Positions 41,762 to 51,261 of a DNA stretch of 64,000 bases are shown here, piece by piece. Source of the stretch: Bin55 sp965203735. GTDB taxonomy: Bacteria; Pseudomonadota; Gammaproteobacteria; Pseudomonadales; Azotimanducaceae. The position numbers were made by a program, and so were the translations under genes. A model generated the notes under the pieces. The model was given only the letters and a program-made list of their open reading frames with translations, was not told the origin of the DNA and ran no database searches. Every line of letters starts with the position of its first letter. Positions within the stretch are counted from its first letter, which is position 1. The stretch is taken from NCBI GenBank assembly GCA_965203735.1, contig OZ241909.1, positions 1 to 64,000 on the forward strand, in the 5' to 3' direction.

Positions 41762-43716
41762 ACACATCAAGTAACAGCAGCCTCAAGACCATCTTGGCTG
41801 CAGGCCTCATGGTCCTGGTCACCTCGGTTCTTGCCCAGAACTCGCAGGTCTACACCATCAACAATCAAGATATCGAGCTTGCAGACTTCATCGAAGAAGT
41901 CGCGACCATTACAGATCGATCGTTCGTGGTGGATGCTCGCGTCCGAGGAACAGTCTCGATAATCTCTGACCAAGAACTCGATGCGGACGGCGTATTCACG
42001 CTCTTGGAGTCGGTACTTCGTGTCCAGGGCTTTCAAGTGATCGACGATGGAAATATTTCCCGAGTAGTCCCACACGCCAGTGCCAAAGCCTGGAACTACG
42101 AAGAAACAGGGGGTGCCATCAGTGGCGACACATTCGTCGCCCAAGTGATTGGGCTCAAACACATAACCTCAGCGGAAGCGTCTAGAGTCTTGCGCCAGAT
42201 CGTGTCTGCATACGGCCATCTAGCACCCGTAACCGACCCCAATGCATTGATTATTGCCGACCATGCCGGCAACGTTGTAAGAATTCTGGATCTGATTCGA
42301 GAACTGGACCGAGTCAACGCAGTTTCGAGCCTGATCATACCCATGAAACATGCATGGGTACGGGATGTTGCATCAATGTTGGAAGAGATCCATCCCGAAA
42401 TGATGAGAGGAAGCGCAGGCCCAATCGGACTCATCGCATTCGCCAATGAAAACAACAACACGATGTTCCTTAGAGGTTCGCCCGAGGAGCTCGCCATCGC
42501 ATCCGAAACGATCGGACAACTGGACCAGCCGTATCAAATCACATCAACAACCCGTGTTTTCTATCTGCAACATGCCGATGCAGAAAATATTTCCCAAGTG
42601 CTGGGCAATCTTCTAGACATCGAAGGTAATCAAACGGGTCAGCCCGGACAAGCCCAGCAATCGTCCACCATAAACATGAACTTCTCCGTTCAATTCGACG
42701 CGTCCAACAATGCAGTTCTAGCACGAGGAACACCGTCGTTTCTGTCTGACATCAGCGGAATCATTTCCCAATTGGACCGACCAAAGTTACAGGTTCTCAT
42801 TGAGTCTGCCATCGTAGAGGTAACCATCTCCGATGACGATATCAAGGGCATCGAGCTTGGGGCGACCGACGAGAGTGGCGAAGAAACCCCTCTCATAACC
42901 ACATCAGTTAGTGGCATCTTGAGAAGTCTGTTGAATAGTTTGGGGCAAGCTCGAGACTCGGATGGAAACGCTAGCCCAGGAGCTGTTGTGCTCGGCCAAA
43001 TTACATCGCCTTCAATCGCCGTTGCCAAGCTGGATCCTATGGGTGTTTCCTTCGGAGCAATAATTAATGCACTGGTGACCAGCACCCGAGCCGACCTGCT
43101 ATCGACTCCCTACGTCTACGCATTGGACAATGCGGAATCCTCGATCTTCGTAGGAACAGAGCTCCCATTCCGCACTGGAACTTTTGGAATTGAACGAGAA
43201 CAAGGTCAACAACCTCTCAGCACTATATCAAGAGGTGATGTTGGCGTGGGCTTGACTGTGACGCCCAATATTCGTGAAGATCTGAGCGTCCGAATGGAGG
43301 TATCCAATGTCGTTGGTGCATTGATTAGTCCCCCTAATGTGGGAATCGGTGAAGGCGGACTTAGCGACATTGCAACAAGTAAGCGAGAGGTCAATACGAC
43401 TGTAGTTGCAGAAAATGGACAGACCATAGTCTTGGGTGGGTTGATGAGAGATGACCTCAATCAGACTGGGCAGCGAGTGCCTGTCCTTAGCCAAATCCCA
43501 CTCTTAGGCCGCTTATTCCGTAGCAGCAGAACCGTAAAGTCAAAGAGCCACCTGTTAATCTTTTTGCGTCCTACCGTGATTTCTTCGGCGGACGAAATCG
43601 CGGAAGTCTCAAGCTCAAGACTGAAGGGAATATGGCAGCTCCGATTGGAAAACCAACGCGGCCGCAGAGAAACAGAAACACCTACTCCAGAAGAAATAAT
43701 TGAAGGTGGTTTCTAA
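41758..43716 (+). CDS. gspD: Type II secretion system secretin GspD
   Basis: 652 residues. Signal peptide (ending SVLAQN), N0-N3 domains (N0: YTINNQDIELADFIEEVATITDRSFVVD; N1-N3 with FVAQVIGLKHITSAEASRVLRQI and repeats), then the secretin C-domain with VPVLSQIPLLGRLFRSS and LLIFLRPTVI. It forms the outer-membrane channel. The other core genes (gspE-M) are not in this window, so the system is split. The end overlaps the plsB start region. Confidence 0.97.
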   Translation: MNTSSNSSLKTILAAGLMVLVTSVLAQNSQVYTINNQDIELADFIEEVATITDRSFVVDARVRGTVSIISDQELDADGVFTLLESVLRVQGFQVIDDGNISRVVPHASAKAWNYEETGGAISGDTFVAQVIGLKHITSAEASRVLRQIVSAYGHLAPVTDPNALIIADHAGNVVRILDLIRELDRVNAVSSLIIPMKHAWVRDVASMLEEIHPEMMRGSAGPIGLIAFANENNNTMFLRGSPEELAIASETIGQLDQPYQITSTTRVFYLQHADAENISQVLGNLLDIEGNQTGQPGQAQQSSTINMNFSVQFDASNNAVLARGTPSFLSDISGIISQLDRPKLQVLIESAIVEVTISDDDIKGIELGATDESGEETPLITTSVSGILRSLLNSLGQARDSDGNASPGAVVLGQITSPSIAVAKLDPMGVSFGAIINALVTSTRADLLSTPYVYALDNAESSIFVGTELPFRTGTFGIEREQGQQPLSTISRGDVGVGLTVTPNIREDLSVRMEVSNVVGALISPPNVGIGEGGLSDIATSKREVNTTVVAENGQTIVLGGLMRDDLNQTGQRVPVLSQIPLLGRLFRSSRTVKSKSHLLIFLRPTVISSADEIAEVSSSRLKGIWQLRLENQRGRRETETPTPEEIIEGGF

Positions 43717-46048
43717 GGTTGGCAGACCGGGTGCTTTTCACTACGTTAGAGTAGGAATACTCCAAACTCTAGTCCGGTGGGTCGTTCGGCCCACCGTTAT
43801 TGGCGACGCGAACGTAAACTCCGATGCTTGCCTCTTTGCGTTATATCGCCGCTCTTCGTTCGATCTCGCGTTGCTTCGAAGTGTATTGCGAGGTGACAAA
43901 AACAATCAGGTAAAGTCCTTTTATCTGTTGCGTCCAATCGGCTGGCGTCGACGGTACACGTTGCGTCGATTTTCAACCGAGATGGTTGATTGGCAAAAGC
44001 AAGTTCTCGAGCGGCCAGACTCGGAAATTCAGGTAATTCCGGTATCAATCTTCTGGGGAAGAACCGCCCAACGACAGAAGTTCATTTGGCGAAGTCTGAT
44101 CTCCGAACGCTATGGTCCAAGCTTCGCTCTACGTCGGGTCCTGACCTTTTTCTTCAGTCGCAAGGATGTACTGATCGAATTTGGCGCACCAGTGGATTGG
44201 AATTCAATTTCCAAGCGCGACGAGTCCGTCAACTGGAACTTGCGCCACATTGGCGTTCGACTCCGAAAGCAATTCAAGGAAACCCGCCACGCAACGATCG
44301 GACCAGATCTATACCGACTCGATCACACGGTCGATCGAATCGTCGAAGAGGTGGCCAGCGCAATTGCCGAGGAAGAGGAAACGGTTTCCGCAAAGACCCG
44401 TCGAATGCTCAAGCGTGAAGTTCGCAAGATGGCAACGAGGATGTCGTACCCAGCGATGATGATGGTGCGAAGAGTGCTGGGATGGTACTTTCGGCGTGTC
44501 TATGACGGACTCCAGCTGATTCGCCGAGACCGCCTTGAATCCATTTCGAAGACCCACACTCTCATTTACGCTCCCAACCATCGGTCTCAAACAGACTACC
44601 TCGTACTCTCCTATTTGCTGTTTCAACATGGTTTCGCAATTCCTCAAATCGCCTCTGGAGACAACCTAGACATCCCGGTTGTCGGTCCGTTGCTTCGAAG
44701 ATGCGGTGCATTCTTCATGCGCCGGTCCTTTAGAGAGGACCCCGTATACGAGAACGTACTGGAGTCGTACCTTCACCTGTGTCTGGAACAGGGGACCAAT
44801 GTCGAGTTCTTCGTGGAAGGTGGAAGAAGTAGAACGGGAGCGCTCTTACCTCCTCGATTTGGTCTCTTGAGCATGGTCCTATCCAGCCGGGAAAAGGGTC
44901 TGCCTAGACCAATGGCTGTGGTACCCATCTACATGGCGTACGAGTCCGTGCCCGATACATCGGCATATCTGGATGAACTTTCCGGGAAACCCAAGAACCC
45001 AGAGACTCTACAAGATGTCGTACTGGCTATGCGTCTTCTGAAGTCGCGTCTAGGACGTGTCGACGTGCACATTGCGGAACCCATAAAGCTCGATACGTTT
45101 ATTGCTGACTCAAGCTTGAAGCAAGAAACTGAACGTCTGGGTTATGCCATTACACATGCGATCAACAATGCGGCCGTGCTAACACCCATAAACCTTGTCG
45201 CGCTTGTAGTTCTCACTTCACCCTCACACAGTATTGATGAAGAGACCTTGGTTGAGTACCTGGATTGGATGACTAATGTATTGAACTTCAATTCTCATCG
45301 TCATGACCTTGTATTGCCTTCTGAAACGCCACAGGAAATCATCGACCGCTGCGTTCTCTTGAATCTGGTTCGCCGTGAACTGGATGGTTCTATTGTGTTG
45401 ATCACCTGCGACGAGGAAATGGCGCACCAACTCACCTGGTTCCGCAACAATGCTCTTCATGTTGTAGCTCTCCAAGGTCTGATCGCGGCATTACTGATGA
45501 ACCGCGAGACCTCCTTGAAAATACGAGAGACCGTCGAGACAATTAATTTTCTCGCGCCGTTCGTAACAGTGCAATTAAGTTTCGGTTCCAGTCCACGGTT
45601 GATTCGAAGATGGATCGACTGCCTTGAACAGCTGAATCTAATCCAACGCACAAATAACGACATGCTCCAAGCTAGCCAGACTCCAGACAAGCGACAAATA
45701 CTGAGCTTGTTTTCCAAGTTCGTGCTTCCAATGTTGAACCGTTTCTATACGGTCTTGCTCACGCTCTTGCAACATGAGAAGACCCAATTGAGTGCCCAAT
45801 CGCTCATCGAAAGGGCTGAACATACCGGGCGATTGCTAGCACGGGTGTACGGCGACGAATCACCACACTTCGTCGACAGAAGATTCTTCGAGAACGTGAC
45901 GACTTCGATGATCAAGCATGGAGTAATGCTAGAGAATCAAGACGGAAGTATTGAGTCAACGGAAACTGCACTTGTAATCCTGGAACAAGCTCGCGGTGTT
46001 CTTCCTGCAGACTTTCTACACCTCGCGGAAAAATACGTCAAGCGCTAG
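43700..46048 (+). CDS. plsB: Glycerol-3-phosphate 1-O-acyltransferase
   Basis: 782 residues; first acylation in phospholipid synthesis at the inner membrane. Acyltransferase motifs: NHRSQTDYLVLSYLL (HX4D), GAFFMRRSF, FVEGGRSRTGALLPP and VPIYMAYESV. The N-terminal and C-terminal extensions (about 800 residues overall) mark PlsB and not PlsC. Start uncertain: TTG at 43700 or GTG at 43706, both overlapping the gspD end. It converges with rsmJ, sharing 11 bases at the 3' ends. Confidence 0.95.
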   Translation: MKVVSKVGRPGAFHYVRVGILQTLVRWVVRPTVIGDANVNSDACLFALYRRSSFDLALLRSVLRGDKNNQVKSFYLLRPIGWRRRYTLRRFSTEMVDWQKQVLERPDSEIQVIPVSIFWGRTAQRQKFIWRSLISERYGPSFALRRVLTFFFSRKDVLIEFGAPVDWNSISKRDESVNWNLRHIGVRLRKQFKETRHATIGPDLYRLDHTVDRIVEEVASAIAEEEETVSAKTRRMLKREVRKMATRMSYPAMMMVRRVLGWYFRRVYDGLQLIRRDRLESISKTHTLIYAPNHRSQTDYLVLSYLLFQHGFAIPQIASGDNLDIPVVGPLLRRCGAFFMRRSFREDPVYENVLESYLHLCLEQGTNVEFFVEGGRSRTGALLPPRFGLLSMVLSSREKGLPRPMAVVPIYMAYESVPDTSAYLDELSGKPKNPETLQDVVLAMRLLKSRLGRVDVHIAEPIKLDTFIADSSLKQETERLGYAITHAINNAAVLTPINLVALVVLTSPSHSIDEETLVEYLDWMTNVLNFNSHRHDLVLPSETPQEIIDRCVLLNLVRRELDGSIVLITCDEEMAHQLTWFRNNALHVVALQGLIAALLMNRETSLKIRETVETINFLAPFVTVQLSFGSSPRLIRRWIDCLEQLNLIQRTNNDMLQASQTPDKRQILSLFSKFVLPMLNRFYTVLLTLLQHEKTQLSAQSLIERAEHTGRLLARVYGDESPHFVDRRFFENVTTSMIKHGVMLENQDGSIESTETALVILEQARGVLPADFLHLAEKYVKR

Positions 46049-46763
46049 ATCTGTAGACATCGAAACGAACAGTCTTGCTCGTAATCTTCCAGTGGGGTAC
46101 GCCAAATAGAGCTGGTTGGTTCCGACGATGTTTGACAACGACTCGATTGAGCGCGTGTTTCTTGGCAATCTCGAACACAGCCTGCAGATCCAAATCGGTT
46201 TTGGCGATCGTTTGAAGGATTTGCATTCGGCGTGACGGACGAGCTCCCTTTGGATGTAGCGGAAAAATTGGATCGAGATAGACGACATCAAATAGTTCTC
46301 CGCTCGTATTCAGGTAATCCTCTACGAATCCACAATTGAAAACTACCGGAGTATTAGCTTCGCGTGCGAGATTTCTTGCGACGGCACAGACAATCGGACT
46401 TGCTTCTGTGACCGTAACTCTGCAACCGGCCTCCGAGAGTATGATCGCATCCAACCCCCAACCGCCGAGTGCATCAAGCACCTTGGGCCGACGTGCAGAG
46501 GCACATGCTTTGGCAATCGCCGACGAACTCGCGTTTTCAACTCGGTTCCTAATATCCTCGAACGAGAGCGTGAAGAGATTCGCTTCAGATTGGCGAAGTG
46601 CTAGCTTTCCGTCTTCAATCGTCAGATGCCATTCGTCAGGAGCGTCTTGGATCTCACTCGTCTTAAGGTCAAGCAACAGAGCAAGCTCTTGGCCTCGAGT
46701 GTCGTCTCGTTCCAGAAATACTGTTGCTAATTGATTTCTAATGGCAGAGAACTGTGTGGCCAA
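46038..46763 (-). CDS. rsmJ: 16S rRNA (guanine-1516-N2)-methyltransferase RsmJ
   Basis: 241 residues. SAM-binding motif VLDALGGWGLDAIILSEAGCRVTVTE and the catalytic-region motif VVYLDPIFPLHPKGARPSRRMQIL match RsmJ, which methylates G1516 of 16S rRNA. The C-terminal region NRVVVKHRRNQPALFG also fits. Ends inside the plsB 3' end (convergent); tsaB ends seven bases upstream, so they are probably one transcript. Confidence 0.93.
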   Translation of the reverse strand: MATQFSAIRNQLATVFLERDDTRGQELALLLDLKTSEIQDAPDEWHLTIEDGKLALRQSEANLFTLSFEDIRNRVENASSSAIAKACASARRPKVLDALGGWGLDAIILSEAGCRVTVTEASPIVCAVARNLAREANTPVVFNCGFVEDYLNTSGELFDVVYLDPIFPLHPKGARPSRRMQILQTIAKTDLDLQAVFEIAKKHALNRVVVKHRRNQPALFGVPHWKITSKTVRFDVYRSSA

Positions 46764-46769
46764 GAACGT

Positions 46770-47393
46770 TCAAGCATGAGATGCGTTGGCTTTGCGTGCG
46801 CTTGGAACGTAAGGAGAGTCTCCGTCGACAAGCTTCGGCAAAGCGAGGTGGGGTTGGACGGCCTGATCCGTTCGATTCAACGCGACCTCGATTACATCCT
46901 CGGCATTGAACAGAGCATCCACATCGGAGATGGCTTGCTTAGGAACCTGGCTTTCCTCCACCAATTGATCTGAATCTAAACACGTCAACGAACGAGACCC
47001 CAATCGATATCGTGCCACGTATACCCAACCACTATGGGACCGACGTTTCAGAAAGAATTCAGACTGATCGGGAAAGAACTTGGATACTCGACTTGCCATG
47101 ACATCGGAAGTCGGAACTGGAATCACCTTGATGCCAAGTCCCATAGCTATTCCTTGAGCAATAGAGGCTCCCAACCTCACTCCTGTAAACGAACCCGGGC
47201 CACTCGAAAAAGCGATCAAATCAATCTCAGTTCGTTGTATCTCAGCTGTTGTCAGCAACTTATCGATCAGTCCCAAGACTAATTCGTTGTGACGTCTGGG
47301 AGCAATTTGGCTTTCCGCTAAGATATTGCGCCGCCGGTTCAGTGCCACGGAACATATTTCTGAGGTTGTCTCAAGTGCGAGAACTGTAGTCAT
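46770..47393 (-). CDS. tsaB: tRNA t6A biosynthesis protein TsaB
   Basis: 207 residues from the ATG at 47393. Partner of TsaD and TsaE in making threonylcarbamoyl-adenosine at position 37 of ANN-decoding tRNAs. Family sequence: VLALETTSEICSVAL, HNELVLGLIDKLLTTAEI and AFSSGPGSFTGVRLGASIAQGIAMGL. It lacks part of the usual C-terminal region, being about 25 residues shorter than E. coli. The open frame continues upstream through the start of moeA but the family start is clear. Its start codon overlaps the divergent moeA start (CATG). Confidence 0.94.
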   Translation of the reverse strand: MTTVLALETTSEICSVALNRRRNILAESQIAPRRHNELVLGLIDKLLTTAEIQRTEIDLIAFSSGPGSFTGVRLGASIAQGIAMGLGIKVIPVPTSDVMASRVSKFFPDQSEFFLKRRSHSGWVYVARYRLGSRSLTCLDSDQLVEESQVPKQAISDVDALFNAEDVIEVALNRTDQAVQPHLALPKLVDGDSPYVPSARKANASHA

Positions 47394-48615
47394 GCAGCGT
47401 ATGTTATCCGTAGAGGATGCACAGAAGCATCTAATTTCACTCATCCAAAAGGTCGACGAGTCCGAATTCATACCGGTTTCGGACGCTCTCGGTCGATCGC
47501 CCGCAAGTCCAGTGACAGCACCGATCGATCTGCCACCTTTCGATTGCTCAGCAATGGATGGCTACGCAATCAGTGGGTCCTATCCATTCAAAGCCGGTGA
47601 GAACTTTGAAGTGGTAGGCGAGTCATTGGCAGGTCACCCTTACACAGAGACACTAAGTGCCGAACAAGCTTGTCGGATTCTTACAGGAGCGGCTATTCCC
47701 CCGGGGACATCTGCGATAGCGATTCAGGAAGACACCCTTCGAAATGGCAACTCCATCATGCTGAGCGACACTGTTCAAGCTGGAGACAACATACGCCGAC
47801 AAGGGATGGATGTCGTTGCAGGAAAGCGTCTAGTGAATATCGGAGAATACCTGTCTGCCTTTGCCGTCGGTTGGTTCGCTGCTTGTGGCATATCCGAGGT
47901 AGAGGTAGTTCGCAAGATTCGAGTGGCGATTTTCTCAACGGGTGATGAACTGCAAGACCCCGGTACGGATCTGAAACATGGACAAATCTATGAATCGAAC
48001 CGGATGTCCCTTTCAATGCTGCTGAAATCGAAACCGGTAGAGGTTATGGACCTCGGACATCTCAAGGACGACAAGATAGAAATTCGTGCCGCAATCGACG
48101 GCATTGCAGGTAAAGTTGACCTAATCGTCGCTAGCGGTGGTGTGTCAGTTGGAGACACGGACCTAGTTCGACCCGTAATCGAGGAGGCGGGAAATCTCAG
48201 TTTTTGGAAGATTGCACTAAAACCTGGAAAACCCCTAGCTGTTGGCAATGTAAACGGCAGCCTGTTCTTTGGATTGCCCGGCAACCCAGTCTCCACGATC
48301 ATTACCTACTTGCTCTTCGTGGCACCGACCATCGACGCCTTATCTGGACTGCCTTGGCGCAAGCCCACCAACTTTCAAGCGACCCTCTCCTCAGGTATCC
48401 GGCATCGACCCGGTCGACGAGAATATCAGCGTGGAATCCTCATTTCGAGAGAAGGCTCCCTTCAGGTCACCCCAACAGGAGATCAAAGCTCCAATCGACT
48501 GGCATCCTTCTATCAGTGCAACTGTCTGATTGAAGTCCCTTCACATCGTCCAGTGCTGCGTCAGGGACAGACAGTCGATGTCTTGCTCTTGCCTGGTCTT
48601 CACACGTTCGTCTGA
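47392..48615 (+). CDS. moeA: Molybdopterin molybdenumtransferase MoeA
   Basis: 407 residues; inserts molybdenum into adenylylated molybdopterin. Conserved: PFDCSAMDGYAI, GAAIPPGTSAIAIQEDT, GDNIRRQGMDVVAG, IFSTGDEL, VASGGVSVGDTDLVRPVI, KIALKPGKPLAVGNVNG and FGLPGNPVSTIITYLLFV. Start ATG at 47392 or the second ATG at 47401 (VEDAQKHLISLI); both lie at the tsaB start with no gap between the divergent genes. Implies that the cell makes molybdoenzymes. Confidence 0.96.
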   Translation: MQRMLSVEDAQKHLISLIQKVDESEFIPVSDALGRSPASPVTAPIDLPPFDCSAMDGYAISGSYPFKAGENFEVVGESLAGHPYTETLSAEQACRILTGAAIPPGTSAIAIQEDTLRNGNSIMLSDTVQAGDNIRRQGMDVVAGKRLVNIGEYLSAFAVGWFAACGISEVEVVRKIRVAIFSTGDELQDPGTDLKHGQIYESNRMSLSMLLKSKPVEVMDLGHLKDDKIEIRAAIDGIAGKVDLIVASGGVSVGDTDLVRPVIEEAGNLSFWKIALKPGKPLAVGNVNGSLFFGLPGNPVSTIITYLLFVAPTIDALSGLPWRKPTNFQATLSSGIRHRPGRREYQRGILISREGSLQVTPTGDQSSNRLASFYQCNCLIEVPSHRPVLRQGQTVDVLLLPGLHTFV

Positions 48616-48660
48616 AGCGAACCACCTTGGTCTCAGTGCAGGAGCATCCCTTGGGCTCTG

Positions 48661-49302
48661 TTAGGAAACCGAATCCAACGCAGCCGCTATCCTCGAGCTG
48701 ATCTCCTCCACCGATCCCGTCCCATCGACGACGAAGTAGTCCATCTCGAGCCCGCGGTAGTGGTCAATCAAAGGTTCCGTCTGGGCACGATACACGCCTA
48801 AGCGATTTCGCACCGTTTCCTCCTTGTCGTCGTCTCGTTGGACTAACGGTTCGCCTGTCAAGTCGTCGAAGCCTTCAACCTTAGGTGAACGTGTGAGTAT
48901 GTTGTAGGTCCGACCGCTTGCTTCATGCACTCTTCGTGCCGTAACACGATCAACTATGGCATCGTCGGGTACTTGGAGCTCAAGAACCGCATCTACCGTT
49001 ATGCCAAGTTTGACAAGACCTTCGGCTTGATCAATAGTACGTGGAAATCCATCAAACAAACATCCGTTCTCGCAGTCAGGCTGCTGCAATCTCTCTTCTA
49101 CCAATCCCAGGATGACCGAATCGGAAACGAGATCACCTCTATCCATTATCGCCTTAGCTCTTAATCCGAGTTCCGTACCTTCGGCGATGGCATTTCTCAA
49201 CATATCTCCGGTTGAGATTTGAGGTATTCCTTGAGCTCGACAGACGTACTCTGCCTGAGTTCCTTTGCCCGAACCGGGTGGTCCAAGAAATATCAAACGC
49301 AT
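48661..49302 (-). CDS. adk: Adenylate kinase
   Basis: 213 residues; balances AMP, ADP and ATP. P-loop LGPPGSGKGTQAEYV, ISTGDMLRNAI, the FDGFPRTIDQAEGL motif, and a full LID domain (VTARRVHEASGRTYNI ... DDLTGEPLVQRDDDKEETVRNRL) without the four-Cys zinc site. Ends facing moeA with 45 bases between; the region has no clear terminator. relA ends nine bases before its start. Confidence 0.97.
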   Translation of the reverse strand: MRLIFLGPPGSGKGTQAEYVCRAQGIPQISTGDMLRNAIAEGTELGLRAKAIMDRGDLVSDSVILGLVEERLQQPDCENGCLFDGFPRTIDQAEGLVKLGITVDAVLELQVPDDAIVDRVTARRVHEASGRTYNILTRSPKVEGFDDLTGEPLVQRDDDKEETVRNRLGVYRAQTEPLIDHYRGLEMDYFVVDGTGSVEEISSRIAAALDSVS

Positions 49303-49311
49303 CGACGAGTA

Positions 49312-51261
49312 TTAGCGTTCGTTGTGCTCAATGCGCAGAACGTTGGATACATCGGGCACTGCGCGTAGTCTGTTGATCACACGTCGCGTCTTCTCAAAGT
49401 CGTCGACCTCAACCTTCAAGTTGAGTGTGGCAGCTTCTCCTGGCCGGGGAGAGTGCAAGGCGGCTCCAACCACATTGACCGACAGAGTTGCAAGTGCCAT
49501 CGTTATGTCGAGCAACAGTCGCGGACGATCGGTAGCGCTTACTTCTAGTTCTTGCACAACAAACTCTTGCTTCTTGCTGGGTTCGGTGTCCGGCTTGTCT
49601 ACAGCCTCTCCATTTATGAGCTCAACTGGGAGTAAGTCGTGGATCGGTTGATCCCCAACTGCGACGGCAATATACATTTCCTTGACGTTTTTGTACCCAT
49701 TGGCTCCGGCCAATTTCTCAACGTCCACGTCAATTTTCATGCGTTGGCATTCTTCGATGAGCCGGGTGCGCCCTGCATTGACATTCTCGTGCTCCAATTC
49801 GGAGCGAAACCACTCTTGAATGCTTCGACGAGCACGTGATGTTCTTACATAACCCAACTCACTCTCTAGCCACTTCCGGTCCGGACTTGCATCGGGGTCT
49901 GTCAAGATTTCGACCATTTGACCCGTTCTCAGCGGGACATTGAGAGATTGCTCATTGCCGTTGATTTTCACGCCACAGCAATGGTTTCCGATCTCTGTGT
50001 GAACGTAGTAGGCAAAGTCGACACCAGTGGAACCGGACGGCAAGTCAATGACATGTCCCTTAGGAGTGGCAATGTAGATGCGTTGTGGCGCGTCGTTACG
50101 ACGAGTGAAATCGATATATTCTTCGATCTGCATCTCTTCCTGCCAATTCAAGACTTCCCTCATCCAGTCGACTTTACCCATGTTCAAAGCGGCATCGTCG
50201 TCCTTATATGCCCAATGAGCACAAACACCCAGTTCGGCGGCTTTGTGCATTTTTTGCGAGCGAATCTGAACCTCCAAGTTCCGTCCTCTTGGTCCAACCA
50301 CTGCTGTATGTATGGACCTATACCCGTTCGCCTTGGGATTGGCGATGTAGTCATCGAATGTATTGGGTATGGGAGGCCAGGATGTATGCACAACACCTAG
50401 CACAGCGTAGCACTCCGGAGGGGAGTCGACGATCACGCGAACGGCTTCCACGTCATACACCGCATCGAACGAGATGTCCTTCTCTTTCATCTTGCGCCAG
50501 ATTCCGTAAATGTTCTTGGCGCGACCTGTCACAGCAGTCTTGATGCCAGCTCTATCCAATCTCCATCTCAGATCCTCGCACACTGCAGCCACTTGCTTTT
50601 CCCGACTTCCACGACGGTCTCGCAGCTGGCTGGCTATCTCCCTATAGCTGTCTTCATGCAGGTAAGCAAACGACAAGTCCTCGAGCATCCACTTGAGCTG
50701 CCAGATTCCAAGCCTGTTTGCTAGGGGACAATAAAACTCCAAGACTTCATTGGCAATCTTCATCCGTTGCTCTTGCGGAAAGTCTTGGGCAGTTCTCAAC
50801 ATGACCAGCCGTTCTGCGAGCTTAAGCACGGCGACTCTGGGATCATCAATCAACGCTATCAGCATACGACGCACATTCTTTGATTGATCGCGAGATTGTC
50901 GTTCTAGGAAGGGGGCGCCCGTGTTTGCCACCACATCTGCTTGCGCCATACGAAGCAACGATGTGACCAATTTAGAAATGCCGTTGTTTTCGACACTGTT
51001 TGCGTCCACTTCCTTGTTACGAACCGCATAGAACAATGCGCCAGCCAAGACAACGGGCGTATCGACTCCAAGTTCGATGAGAATGGCGGCGATACGAGCT
51101 GCCTCTTCCTTTGTTTCGGAGTGCTGAATCAATTGCTCGACATGAAGAATGACCTTTCTTTGGTCGTCGTCGTTCCGAACCAAGGTTGCAACCCAGTCGT
51201 GCGATGGGTCATCGAACAACCTGTCGAATTGGACAGATTCACTAGTGATCGGACTTTTCAT
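49312..51261 (-). CDS. relA: (p)ppGpp synthetase RelA-type
   Basis: 649 residues. N-terminal hydrolase-like domain lacks the HD motif (the region reads LAGALFYAVRNKEV), so this is a synthetase-only RelA-type protein. Synthetase domain: GRAKNIYGIWRKMKEKD, YDVEAVRVIVD, then TFDDYIANPKANGYRSIHT; the EXDD motif typical of RelA reads TFDD here. TGS domain (RIYIATPKGHVIDLPSGSTGVDFAYYVHTEIG), helical and zinc-finger-like parts, and a C-terminal ACT domain follow. It sits in the rnc-era-recO-relA-adk run, an unusual place, and overlaps recO by four bases. Confidence 0.93.
   Translation of the reverse strand: MKSPITSESVQFDRLFDDPSHDWVATLVRNDDDQRKVILHVEQLIQHSETKEEAARIAAILIELGVDTPVVLAGALFYAVRNKEVDANSVENNGISKLVTSLLRMAQADVVANTGAPFLERQSRDQSKNVRRMLIALIDDPRVAVLKLAERLVMLRTAQDFPQEQRMKIANEVLEFYCPLANRLGIWQLKWMLEDLSFAYLHEDSYREIASQLRDRRGSREKQVAAVCEDLRWRLDRAGIKTAVTGRAKNIYGIWRKMKEKDISFDAVYDVEAVRVIVDSPPECYAVLGVVHTSWPPIPNTFDDYIANPKANGYRSIHTAVVGPRGRNLEVQIRSQKMHKAAELGVCAHWAYKDDDAALNMGKVDWMREVLNWQEEMQIEEYIDFTRRNDAPQRIYIATPKGHVIDLPSGSTGVDFAYYVHTEIGNHCCGVKINGNEQSLNVPLRTGQMVEILTDPDASPDRKWLESELGYVRTSRARRSIQEWFRSELEHENVNAGRTRLIEECQRMKIDVDVEKLAGANGYKNVKEMYIAVAVGDQPIHDLLPVELINGEAVDKPDTEPSKKQEFVVQELEVSATDRPRLLLDITMALATLSVNVVGAALHSPRPGEAATLNLKVEVDDFEKTRRVINRLRAVPDVSNVLRIEHNER

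Noticed and set aside
48616..48660. Rho-independent terminator between moeA and adk
   Set aside because: Only a 4-bp GAGC/GCTC pairing and no T run.
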